5,831 nucleotides of DNA, taken from an uncultured Collinsella sp. Its GTDB lineage: Bacteria > Actinomycetota > Coriobacteriia > Coriobacteriales > Coriobacteriaceae. The notes below the pieces were generated by a model. The model was given only the letters and a program-made list of their open reading frames with translations. It had not been told where the DNA came from and ran no database searches. The stretch is from positions 1 through 5,831 of the forward strand of contig CAAECW010000061.1 in the NCBI GenBank assembly GCA_900754445.1, written 5' to 3'. The translations under genes were made by a program, and so were the position numbers. Of the stretch, positions 1 to 5,474 are shown piece by piece (within the stretch, counting starts at the first letter, position 1; the number at the start of each line of letters is the position of its first letter).

Positions 1-2
1 CC

Positions 3-407
3 AAAGGCTATCCGGTCATTATGGGACGCAAGACGCTGCTGAGTTTTCCCGGCGGGCGTCCGCTTAAGAACCGTCGCAATATCGTGCTTACCCGCGACGA
101 GGATTTTGCTGTCGAGGGCGTTGACGTGGTGCATAGCATCGACGAGGCGCTCGCCGCGGTTGCCGATGAGCCCGTTGCCTGGGTGATCGGTGGCGGCGAG
201 GTGTATCGGCAGTTTTTGCCGTATTGCGCCGAGGCCGAGGTCACGCACAACCATTGCACTCATGCCGTGGACACGTACTTTCCCGATTTGGACGCCGATC
301 CCGCGTGGGAGATTGCGTGGCGTGGCGGTGTTGCCACGATTGCCTCGGGCGAGGGCGACGAGGGTCTCGATTATGAGTTCGTGACGTATCGTCGCGTTGA
401 GGCGTAA
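3..407 (+). CDS. folA: Dihydrofolate reductase, C-terminal part (5' end outside window)
   Basis: Dihydrofolate reductase reduces dihydrofolate to tetrahydrofolate with NADPH in the cytoplasm, supplying one-carbon carriers for thymidylate, purine and methionine synthesis. The reading frame is open from base 3, upstream of the first ATG at 21. It reads KGYPVIMGRKT, the DHFR segment around the NADPH-binding MGRKT turn, so that ATG is an internal methionine and the gene begins before the window. Further family marks follow in order: GRPL..R.NIVLTR, the WVIGGGEVYRQFLP block (glycine pair and tyrosine of the cofactor site), and DTYFPDL near the end. About 134 codons are visible; against the usual 160-175 residues, roughly 30-40 N-terminal residues are missing. 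The gene ends with TAA and is followed by a GC-rich hairpin. Identity is secure; whether thyA lies upstream cannot be seen. Confidence 0.95.
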   Translation, partial: KGYPVIMGRKTLLSFPGGRPLKNRRNIVLTRDEDFAVEGVDVVHSIDEALAAVADEPVAWVIGGGEVYRQFLPYCAEAEVTHNHCTHAVDTYFPDLDADPAWEIAWRGGVATIASGEGDEGLDYEFVTYRRVEA

Positions 408-451
408 ATCGCCTGGCGTGAACGGTATTATCGGGTTGATTGAATGTATGG

Positions 452-470
452 GGCGGCGCTTAGCGTCGCC
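452..470 (+). terminator. GC-rich hairpin after folA, weak intrinsic terminator
   Basis: GGCGGCGCT and its near complement AGCGTCGCC form an 8-bp stem (one G-U pair) around a 3-base TTA loop, 45 bases after the folA stop codon. The following bases, TCGTTTGG, make only a poor T-tract, so termination may be partial. Position and stability suggest it separates folA from the methyltransferase gene. Confidence 0.5.
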
Positions 471-478
471 TCGTTTGG

Positions 479-484
479 TATAGA
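479..484 (+). promoter_or_regulatory. Possible -10 element for the RNA methyltransferase gene
   Basis: TATAGA lies just after the folA hairpin and would place a transcript start near 491, ahead of the purine-rich ribosome site and the ATG at 517. No good -35 hexamer is visible at the expected distance because that position lies in the hairpin. The call is weak. Its main value is that it would put the ATG at 484 upstream of the transcript start and so support 517 as the start codon. Confidence 0.2.
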
Positions 485-516
485 TGTGCTGTAAAGAAGG
501 GTGCGGGCAGGCTGCT

Positions 517-1431
517 ATGACTGATGCCGTTGAGGTTCTGCGAATTGATTCGCTCGAGGACGAGCGGCTCGATGCCTATCTGCGACTGACCGAGCGCGAG
601 CTGCGCTGCGTGCTGGAGCCGCAAAAGGGCATCTTTATCGCCGAGAGTGCCAAGGTCATCGAGCGTGCGGTTCGCGCCGGATACGAGCCGGTGAGCTTTC
701 TTTTGGGCGAGCGCTGGCTCGACCAGATGATGCCGCTGTTTGAGCGCCTGGCGGTACGCGAAGGTGCGAGCCCGGTTCCTGTGTTTGTTGCCTCCATGGA
801 GCTCATGGAGCAGCTGACGGGCTTTAACGTGACGCGCGGTGCGCTCGCGGCATTCCGCCGTCCACGTCAGATTCCGGTTGATGAGTTCTTGGGCGGCGTC
901 GTCGAGGCGGCGGGAGAGCGCCCGGTGCGCGTGTGCGTCCTCGAGGGCATTGTCGACCACACCAACGTCGGCGCGATTTTCCGCTCGGCGGCTGCGTTGA
1001 ATGTCGATGGCATTTTGGTGAGCCCTACGTGCTGTGACCCGCTGTACCGTCGCTCAGCCCGCGTGAGCATGGGCACGGTGTTCCAGGTGCCCTGGACGCG
1101 CATTGGCAGCGAGGCGCGCGTATGGCCGCATGATGGGCTGGCGGCGCTGCACGATGCCGGCTTCTCGTGTGCCGCCATGGCATTGACGGATGATTCGGTG
1201 TCGTTGGACGATCCCGCGCTGCAGGAGATTGACCGCCTGGCAATCTTTATGGGCACCGAGGGCGCTGGCTTGGGCGCCAAGACCATTGCGGGCTGCGACC
1301 GAGCCGTGCGAATTCCGATGGCGCACGGGGTCGATTCGCTCAACGTGGCCGCGGCAAGTGCTGTCGCCTTTTGGCAGCTGTGTCCGCATGTGAGCAATGA
1401 GTATCACTACCAGCCGGGTTTGTATCACTAA
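517..1431 (+). CDS. TrmH/SpoU-family RNA 2'-O-methyltransferase
   Basis: Predicted cytoplasmic S-adenosylmethionine-dependent enzyme that methylates a ribose 2'-OH in tRNA or rRNA; the exact nucleotide cannot be told from sequence. The 304-residue protein has an N-terminal L30e-like substrate domain (about 20-100, with KGIFIAESAKVIERA) and a C-terminal SPOUT trefoil-knot domain. Motif 1 is NVGAIFRSAAAL (N150 to R156, the Arg being the family's catalytic residue), motif 2 is IFMGTEGAGL (243-252), and motif 3 is IPMAHGVDSLNVAAASAVA (266-284). Length and order are normal for the family. I chose ATG 517 over the in-frame ATG at 484. The latter has no Shine-Dalgarno and adds an unlike MCCKEGCGQAA leader, while 517 has AAAGAAGG and GGGCAG upstream and the family-like start MTDAVEVL. 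It could be RlmB-like or TrmH-like; I give no symbol. It appears to be its own unit after the folA hairpin. Confidence 0.92.
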   Translation: MTDAVEVLRIDSLEDERLDAYLRLTERELRCVLEPQKGIFIAESAKVIERAVRAGYEPVSFLLGERWLDQMMPLFERLAVREGASPVPVFVASMELMEQLTGFNVTRGALAAFRRPRQIPVDEFLGGVVEAAGERPVRVCVLEGIVDHTNVGAIFRSAAALNVDGILVSPTCCDPLYRRSARVSMGTVFQVPWTRIGSEARVWPHDGLAALHDAGFSCAAMALTDDSVSLDDPALQEIDRLAIFMGTEGAGLGAKTIAGCDRAVRIPMAHGVDSLNVAAASAVAFWQLCPHVSNEYHYQPGLYH

Positions 1432-1470
1432 ACAGATATTTCGCACCGGGCTCTGGTTCGGGGCGTTTCG

Positions 1471-1486
1471 GCCGACGCTGGTCGGT
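1471..1486 (+). repeat. Small inverted repeat between methyltransferase and MATE genes
   Basis: CCGAC and GTCGG (plus a flanking G-U pair) can form a short hairpin with a GCTG loop, about 40 bases after the methyltransferase stop. No T-tract follows, so it is not a convincing intrinsic terminator. A competing pairing, GCACCG at 1443-1448 with CGGTGC at 1483-1488, uses the same right arm. The rest of the 125-base gap (1432-1556) holds no gene that I can see and no clear promoter. Confidence 0.35.
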
Positions 1487-1556
1487 GCTAAGCTGGTGTC
1501 GGTTTTGGTCTTAAATTGCCGTTTTGTTGTATGACGTACGCTAGTGGGGAGGGCGT

Positions 1557-2906
1557 GTGGCTAAGAAATCTACGGCTATCGATGTAACGCAGGGTGTCAT
1601 TTGGCAACAGCTGCTGTCGCTGTGCGTCCCTATCTTCTTTAGCTCGTTTTTTCAGCAGGCATACACGCTTATTGGTACCTATATCGTCGGTCAGTTTGGC
1701 GGCAAGCTCGCGCTAGGTGGCATTCAAGCTACGATGGTGCTCACCGAGCTCTGCATTGGCTTTTGCGTTGGCGTCGGCGCCGGCTGCGCGGTCATTACCG
1801 GTCAGTATTTTGGTCAGCACGATGATGAGCGACTGAGCCGTTCGGTCCATACGGCCATGACGCTCGCGCTGGTGGGCGGTATCGTTTTCTCGATTCTTGG
1901 CATAGTGTTCGTTGAGCCCATGCTGGTACTTATGAACACACCGCATGAACTATTGGCCGAGGGCGTGGCCTATGCTCGTTGCTATTTTGCCGCCATGGTT
2001 GCGGCGCTGCTGCTCAATATGGGAACGGCACTGCTGCGCGCCGTGGGCGACACGCGCGGGCCTGCTGTGATCATCGCTTCCGGCTGCCTTGTTAATGCGG
2101 TGCTGGATGTCATCTTTGTTGCCGTGCTTCATATGGAGGCTTTGGGTTGCGGCATCGCGGTGGCGCTGACCATTTGCTCCAACGCCACGATGATCGTAAT
2201 TCGTATGATGCACGCACCGGGTGCGTGGCGGCTTTCACTGTCCAAACTCGGCATTGATCCGGGTATTTGTAAGAGCATGATCTCGTGTGGTCTGCCGCTT
2301 GGCTTTCAGTCTGCTGCGTATTCGATTTCCAACGTTTTGATTCAGGTGTCGGTCAACTCGTTTGGCGCCGATGTCACCACGGCTTGGGGTCTTTCGGGCC
2401 GCCTGGATGGCATTGTCTGGATGGTTACCGAGGCGCTTGGCGTGTCGATCACCACGTTCTCGGCGCAGAACTTCGGCGCGCGCAACTACGAGCGCATGCG
2501 CAAGGGCTACCATACGTCGCTCGTGCTGTCGTTTATGCTCATTGGTGGCCTGTCTGCCGTGCTGCTGGTGTTCTCGGGCCCGCTTTCGCGTTTGTTTATC
2601 GACGATGCCGCGATTTCGGTCTACACCACGACGATTCTTCATTTCATCGCGCCGTTCTACGCGATCTTCTCGATTATCGAAAACGCGTCGGGTTCCATCC
2701 GTGGCGCCGGCGTGAGCTTCCAGCCTATGATGCTCACGATCTTCGGCACGGTCGTGCTCCGCGTGGCGTGGGTGTTCGCGATTATGCCGCTCGACCCCTC
2801 GCTCGAGCATCTGCTGCTGGTCTACCCCGTAACCTGGGTAATCACCGCCACGATGTTCACCATCTACCACCACAGCGGCAACTGGCTAGGCCGCGCCACT
2901 GCCTAG
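1557..2906 (+). CDS. MATE-family efflux transporter
   Basis: Inner-membrane antiporter of the multidrug and toxic compound extrusion family, expected to export cationic or other small molecules in exchange for Na+ or H+; the substrate is unknown. The 449 residues are dominated by hydrophobic segments consistent with 12 helices in two homologous halves. The halves show matching loop motifs, GQYFGQHDDERLSRSVH (82-98) and AQNFGARNYERMRKGYH (303-319), each followed by a further helix. Family marks are ALLRAVGDTRGP (158-169), LDVIFV (183-188), GLPLGFQSAAYSISN (245-259) and IRGAGVSFQPM (381-391). Length is normal and the gene looks intact. The start is a GTG at 1557 with a strong GGGGAGGG Shine-Dalgarno 3-4 bases before it; the GTG at 1555 is in another frame. 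It ends inside a palindrome shared with the convergent adenosyltransferase gene. No neighbouring regulator hints at an inducer. Confidence 0.93.
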   Translation: MAKKSTAIDVTQGVIWQQLLSLCVPIFFSSFFQQAYTLIGTYIVGQFGGKLALGGIQATMVLTELCIGFCVGVGAGCAVITGQYFGQHDDERLSRSVHTAMTLALVGGIVFSILGIVFVEPMLVLMNTPHELLAEGVAYARCYFAAMVAALLLNMGTALLRAVGDTRGPAVIIASGCLVNAVLDVIFVAVLHMEALGCGIAVALTICSNATMIVIRMMHAPGAWRLSLSKLGIDPGICKSMISCGLPLGFQSAAYSISNVLIQVSVNSFGADVTTAWGLSGRLDGIVWMVTEALGVSITTFSAQNFGARNYERMRKGYHTSLVLSFMLIGGLSAVLLVFSGPLSRLFIDDAAISVYTTTILHFIAPFYAIFSIIENASGSIRGAGVSFQPMMLTIFGTVVLRVAWVFAIMPLDPSLEHLLLVYPVTWVITATMFTIYHHSGNWLGRATA

Positions 2907-2908
2907 CC
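2884..2908. repeat. Inverted repeat GGCTAGG / CCTAGCC at end of MATE gene
   Basis: A 7-bp perfect inverted repeat (2884-2890 with 2902-2908) spans the last codons and stop of the MATE gene, with an 11-base loop. Its right arm is also the left arm of the larger palindrome at 2903-2932, so the two hairpins are mutually exclusive in the transcript. Confidence 0.6.
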
Positions 2909-2932
2909 ATTGGGGACGTCCGCAATGGCTAG
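2903..2932. repeat. Palindrome containing both convergent stop codons, possible shared terminator
   Basis: CTAGCCATTG (2903-2912) and CAATGGCTAG (2923-2932) are perfect 10-base complements. The inner GGGACGTCCG adds two more pairs (G2914-C2921, G2915-C2920) around ACGT after one G/G mismatch. The MATE stop TAG (2904-2906) and the adenosyltransferase stop, read on the minus strand (2931-2929), occupy mirror-image places in the arms. A hairpin would form in RNA of either strand, so it may end or protect both transcripts. No T-tract follows on either side, so it is not a canonical intrinsic terminator. Confidence 0.6.
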
Positions 2933-3414
2933 TATTCGATGCCTTGGCGGGCTAGGAGGCCTTCGTCGAAGTAGTGTTTGACGGGGCGCATTTCGGTTAC
3001 TAGGTCGGCAAGGTCGGTGAGGGGCAGCAAACCGCGGCCGGTGAGCACGAGCTCCGTGGTGGTCGGTTTCATCGCGATCAACGCTTCGACATCTTCGCGC
3101 GTCACAAAGCCTCGTCGCATGGCTTCTCCCAGCTCATCCAAGATCAGCACGTCGACCTGGCTAATCTGCTGGCGCGCCAGCTCCATGATCTGTGCGGCAC
3201 AGGCTCCGGGCGTGTCGCGGTCGGCTTGTACGATGCGTAACCCCAATCGAGGCGCTGCGTCATGTTCGGCGCAGTGTAGCTTCTTGGCAAACTGAAGCAT
3301 GAGCACGTTAAGTCCATAGCCCGTGGCGCGCAGCGCGAGCCCCAGCGCAGCCGTCGTCTTGCCTTTGCCGTCGCCCGTATAGATTTGAACCTTGCCGACT
3401 TCCAGTGATGCCAT
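2929..3414 (-). CDS. cobO: Cob(I)alamin / cob(I)yrinic acid a,c-diamide adenosyltransferase, BtuR/CobA/CobO type, compact form
   Basis: This family transfers the adenosyl group of ATP to reduced corrinoid, making adenosylcobalamin or its precursor in the cytoplasm. The 161-residue protein starts with a typical KVQIYTGDGKGKTTAALGLALRA segment carrying the inverted P-loop GDGKGKTT (14-21). It continues with VDVLILDEL (87-95, Walker-B-like), LVLTGRG (122-128), and the family's C-terminal signature ADLVTEMRPVKHYFDEG (136-152) and ARQGIEY at the end. It is shorter than the roughly 175-200 residues usual here. The middle, between QF (41-42) and DEL (93-95), lacks the aromatic GFTW-type loop of Salmonella CobA, and the protein has no tryptophan. 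Start: ATG at 3414-3412 with AAAGGA five bases upstream. It stands alone, convergent with the MATE gene and divergent from ftsH; no other cobalamin gene is in view. The role could be salvage or de novo synthesis; the symbol is by family only. Confidence 0.88.
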   Translation of the reverse strand: MASLEVGKVQIYTGDGKGKTTAALGLALRATGYGLNVLMLQFAKKLHCAEHDAAPRLGLRIVQADRDTPGACAAQIMELARQQISQVDVLILDELGEAMRRGFVTREDVEALIAMKPTTTELVLTGRGLLPLTDLADLVTEMRPVKHYFDEGLLARQGIEY

Positions 3415-3429
3415 CTCTGTCCTTTCGTG

Positions 3430-3456
3430 CCCGGCGTCGGTTTATCGCCGTCCGGG
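3430..3456. repeat. Imperfect palindrome in the adenosyltransferase-ftsH divergent region
   Basis: CCCGG (3430-3434) pairs with CCGGG (3452-3456). Inside this, after a bulged T at 3451, CG pairs with CG, and after a T/C mismatch CG pairs with CG again, leaving a GTTTAT loop (3440-3445). It would fold in the leader of the minus-strand transcript just ahead of the AAAGGA ribosome site. As DNA it lies upstream of ftsH. It could be an operator or a leader hairpin; it lacks the T-tract of a terminator. Confidence 0.4.
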
Positions 3457-3474
3457 TTGGGTATTCTAGAAAAC

Positions 3475-3502
3475 ATTATCAACCCCAGTAGATGGAGTTC
3501 AA
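3475..3502 (-). promoter_or_regulatory. Candidate sigma-70-type promoter for the adenosyltransferase gene
   Basis: Read on the minus strand, TTGAAC (3502-3497) and GATAAT (3480-3475) are separated by 16 bases, matching the -35 and -10 consensus at four and five of six positions. The predicted start near 3467 leaves a leader of about 53 bases containing the palindrome at 3430-3456. The -35 hexamer overlaps the beginning of ftsH. The leader is too short for a cobalamin riboswitch. Confidence 0.35.
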
Positions 3503-3506
3503 GCAG

Positions 3507-5399
3507 ATGGAGATGGATGACAACAAACGTAGACGGAATATGATCCTCTACGTGCTCATCGCCTTCGTCGTCTACCTCGTGCTCTCGACCGTTCTGTTCC
3601 CCAACATCGGTCACACGCAGCAGATTACGAAGACCGATTACTCGACGTTTGTCAAAGCGCTCGATAAGAAGAGTGTCGACAAGGTCGAGTACAACACGGA
3701 CGATTACTCGATTTATTACACCAAGAAGGGCGAGGACGAGAACATCGCCTACAAGACGACCGGTGTTCCGAATGACGCGGGCTTTACCGATCGCGTGCTT
3801 GAATCTGGCGCCTCGCTGGAGTCGGTCGTTCCCGATAAGAACTCGGGTCTGATGACCTACTACCTGCTCACCCTCATTCTTCCCATGGCGATTTTCTTCC
3901 TGATCGGCTGGTGGCTCAACCGCCGCATGAAGAAGGCCATGGGCGATGACGGTCCGTCGATGAACTTTGGCGGCGGCGGTTTTGGCGGCGGCGGACTGGG
4001 TAAGTCCGGCGCGCGCGTGATCGCCTCCAAGGACGTGGGCGTGACCTTTAAGGATGTCGCCGGCCAGGAAGAGGCCAAGGAGTCCCTCAAGGAGGTCGTC
4101 GACTTTCTGGAGAAGCCACAGCGCTACGAGGAAATCGGCGCCAAGCTGCCGCGCGGTGCTCTTCTTGTCGGCCCTCCGGGTACCGGTAAGACCCTGCTTG
4201 CCAAGGCCGTTGCCGGCGAGGCGGGCGTGCCGTTCTTTAGTATTTCGGGTTCTGAGTTTGTTGAGATGTTTGTCGGCCGCGGCGCCGCCAAGGTGCGCGA
4301 TCTGTTTAAGCAGGCCAAGGAAAAGGCCCCGTGCATCGTCTTTATCGATGAGATCGATACCATCGGCAAGAAGCGCGATGGCGGCGGCTTTAGTGGCAAC
4401 GACGAGCGCGAGCAGACACTCAACCAGCTGCTGACCGAGATGGACGGCTTCGATAACCACAAGGGTATTGTCGTTCTCGCTGCTACCAACCGCCCCGACA
4501 GCCTTGATCCGGCCCTGCTTCGCCCCGGTCGTTTTGACCGCCGCATCCCCGTTGAGCTGCCCGACCTGACCGGTCGCAAGAACATCCTCGAGTTGCATGC
4601 CAAGAGCGTGAAGACGCAGCCGCCGATCGACCTGACCGCGATTGCCCGCGCCACGCCCGGTGCCTCGGGCGCCGACCTGGCCAACATCATCAACGAGGGC
4701 GCCCTGCGTGCCGTCCGCGAGGGTCGCAAGCGCGCTACGCAGGACGACTTTGAGGAGTCGGTGGAGGTCGTCATCGCCGGTCAGCAGCGCAAGTCCACGG
4801 TGCTGTCCGACCACGAGAAACAGGTCGTTTCTTACCACGAGATCGGTCATGCCATCGTTGCTGCCCGCCAAAAGGGTTCTGCGCCGGTCACGAAGATTAC
4901 CATCGTGCCGCGCACGAGCGGTGCTCTTGGCTACACCATGCAGGTCGAGGAGGATGAGCGCTTCCTGACCACACGCCAGGAGGTCCTGGACAAGCTCGCC
5001 GTCTATTGCGGTGGCCGTGCAGCCGAGGAGCTCATCTTTGGCGAGATGACGACCGGCGCAGCCAACGATATCGAGCAGGCCACCAAGCTCGCCCGTAACA
5101 TGGTGACGCGTTTTGGTATGTCCGATGAGTTTGGCATGATGGCGCTCGGTACCGTTCAGAATGCGTACCTCAACCAGGACACGTCGCTCACCTGCGCCCC
5201 CGGTACGGCCGAGCGCGTGGACGCGATTGTCGCCAAGCTGATCGAGGATGCGCACGACCGCGCTCTGCAGATTCTGAAGGAGAACAAGTTTAAGCTCCAC
5301 GAGCTGGCTCGTTATCTGTACAAGAAGGAGACGATCACGGGCGAGGAGTTCATGAATCTCCTCACGCGCGAGAATCCTCTGATGCCGAAGCAGCAGTAA
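3507..5399 (+). CDS. ftsH: ATP-dependent zinc metalloprotease FtsH
   Basis: Membrane-anchored hexameric AAA+ protease that unfolds and degrades misassembled membrane proteins and selected cytosolic regulators. The 630-residue protein has membrane segment 1 (about 12-31), a small extracytoplasmic domain, segment 2 (about 117-137), then a glycine-rich linker (154-163, FGGGG twice). The AAA+ domain has Walker A GPPGTGKT (222-229), the pore loop MFVG (254-257), Walker B with D281 E282, and the second region of homology ending LRPGRFDR (arginines 339 and 342). The peptidase domain has HEIGH (444-448) with the probable third zinc ligand D521 in AANDIEQA. All catalytic residues are present. It carries HEIGH rather than the common HEAGH, and FVGRGAAKVRD where FVGVGASRVRD is usual. 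I chose ATG 3507, with GGAG nine bases upstream; in-frame ATG 3492 lacks a Shine-Dalgarno and would add MEFKQ. ATG 3513 is also possible. The tilS-hpt neighbours often found with ftsH are absent, so this may be a paralog. Confidence 0.96.
   Translation: MEMDDNKRRRNMILYVLIAFVVYLVLSTVLFPNIGHTQQITKTDYSTFVKALDKKSVDKVEYNTDDYSIYYTKKGEDENIAYKTTGVPNDAGFTDRVLESGASLESVVPDKNSGLMTYYLLTLILPMAIFFLIGWWLNRRMKKAMGDDGPSMNFGGGGFGGGGLGKSGARVIASKDVGVTFKDVAGQEEAKESLKEVVDFLEKPQRYEEIGAKLPRGALLVGPPGTGKTLLAKAVAGEAGVPFFSISGSEFVEMFVGRGAAKVRDLFKQAKEKAPCIVFIDEIDTIGKKRDGGGFSGNDEREQTLNQLLTEMDGFDNHKGIVVLAATNRPDSLDPALLRPGRFDRRIPVELPDLTGRKNILELHAKSVKTQPPIDLTAIARATPGASGADLANIINEGALRAVREGRKRATQDDFEESVEVVIAGQQRKSTVLSDHEKQVVSYHEIGHAIVAARQKGSAPVTKITIVPRTSGALGYTMQVEEDERFLTTRQEVLDKLAVYCGGRAAEELIFGEMTTGAANDIEQATKLARNMVTRFGMSDEFGMMALGTVQNAYLNQDTSLTCAPGTAERVDAIVAKLIEDAHDRALQILKENKFKLHELARYLYKKETITGEEFMNLLTRENPLMPKQQ
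3966..3994 (+). repeat. 15-base-period direct repeat in the FtsH glycine linker
   Basis: TTTGGCGGCGGCGG occurs twice (3966-3979 and 3981-3994) with one base between, giving a 15-base period that encodes FGGGG twice. The period is a multiple of three, so gain or loss of a unit would keep the frame and change only the length of the linker between the second membrane helix and the AAA+ domain. Confidence 0.85.
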
Positions 5400-5418
5400 G
5401 GCTGGTTACACAGCATCG

Positions 5419-5460
5419 AACGCCCCATTTGAGCTTCTATCTCAAATGGGGCGTTTTGCT
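5419..5460 (+). terminator. Strong intrinsic terminator after ftsH
   Basis: AACGCCCCATTTGAG (5419-5433) and CTCAAATGGGGCGTT (5441-5455) form a perfect 15-bp stem around a 7-base CTTCTAT loop. TTTTGCTT runs from the top of the stem onward. It begins 20 bases after the ftsH stop. The arms would also form a hairpin in minus-strand RNA, but no minus-strand gene ends here in this window. Confidence 0.9.
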
Positions 5461-5474
5461 TGGGAGGGATATGC

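Noticed and set aside
426..431. TATTAT after folA as a -10 element
   Set aside because: The hexamer is good, but there is no -35 at a workable distance, and a transcript from it would run straight into the hairpin at 452-470.
1505..1535. TTGGTC and TATGAC as a promoter for the MATE gene
   Set aside because: The spacing is 19 bases and both hexamers match poorly, so it is not reported as a feature.
2285..2932. Plus-strand open frame of 215 codons overlapping the MATE gene
   Set aside because: It is an out-of-frame shadow of the MATE coding region, rich in Arg, Ala and His with no domain, while the MATE frame is intact throughout.
3462..3467. TATTCT (or CATTAT at 3474) as the ftsH -10 element
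   Set aside because: A promoter must exist nearby, but neither hexamer has a convincing -35 at 16-18 bases, so I cannot place it.
3415..3480. Cobalamin riboswitch ahead of the adenosyltransferase gene
   Set aside because: The likely leader is about 53 bases, far shorter than a B12 riboswitch, and no B12-box-like sequence is visible.
3144..5300. A 718-codon open frame on the minus strand opposite ftsH
   Set aside because: It lies antisense to a protein with every FtsH motif and runs into the adenosyltransferase gene out of frame. Its composition is the Arg/Ala/Leu/Gly/His-rich kind expected from the complement of GC-rich codons, and it shows no recognisable domain.
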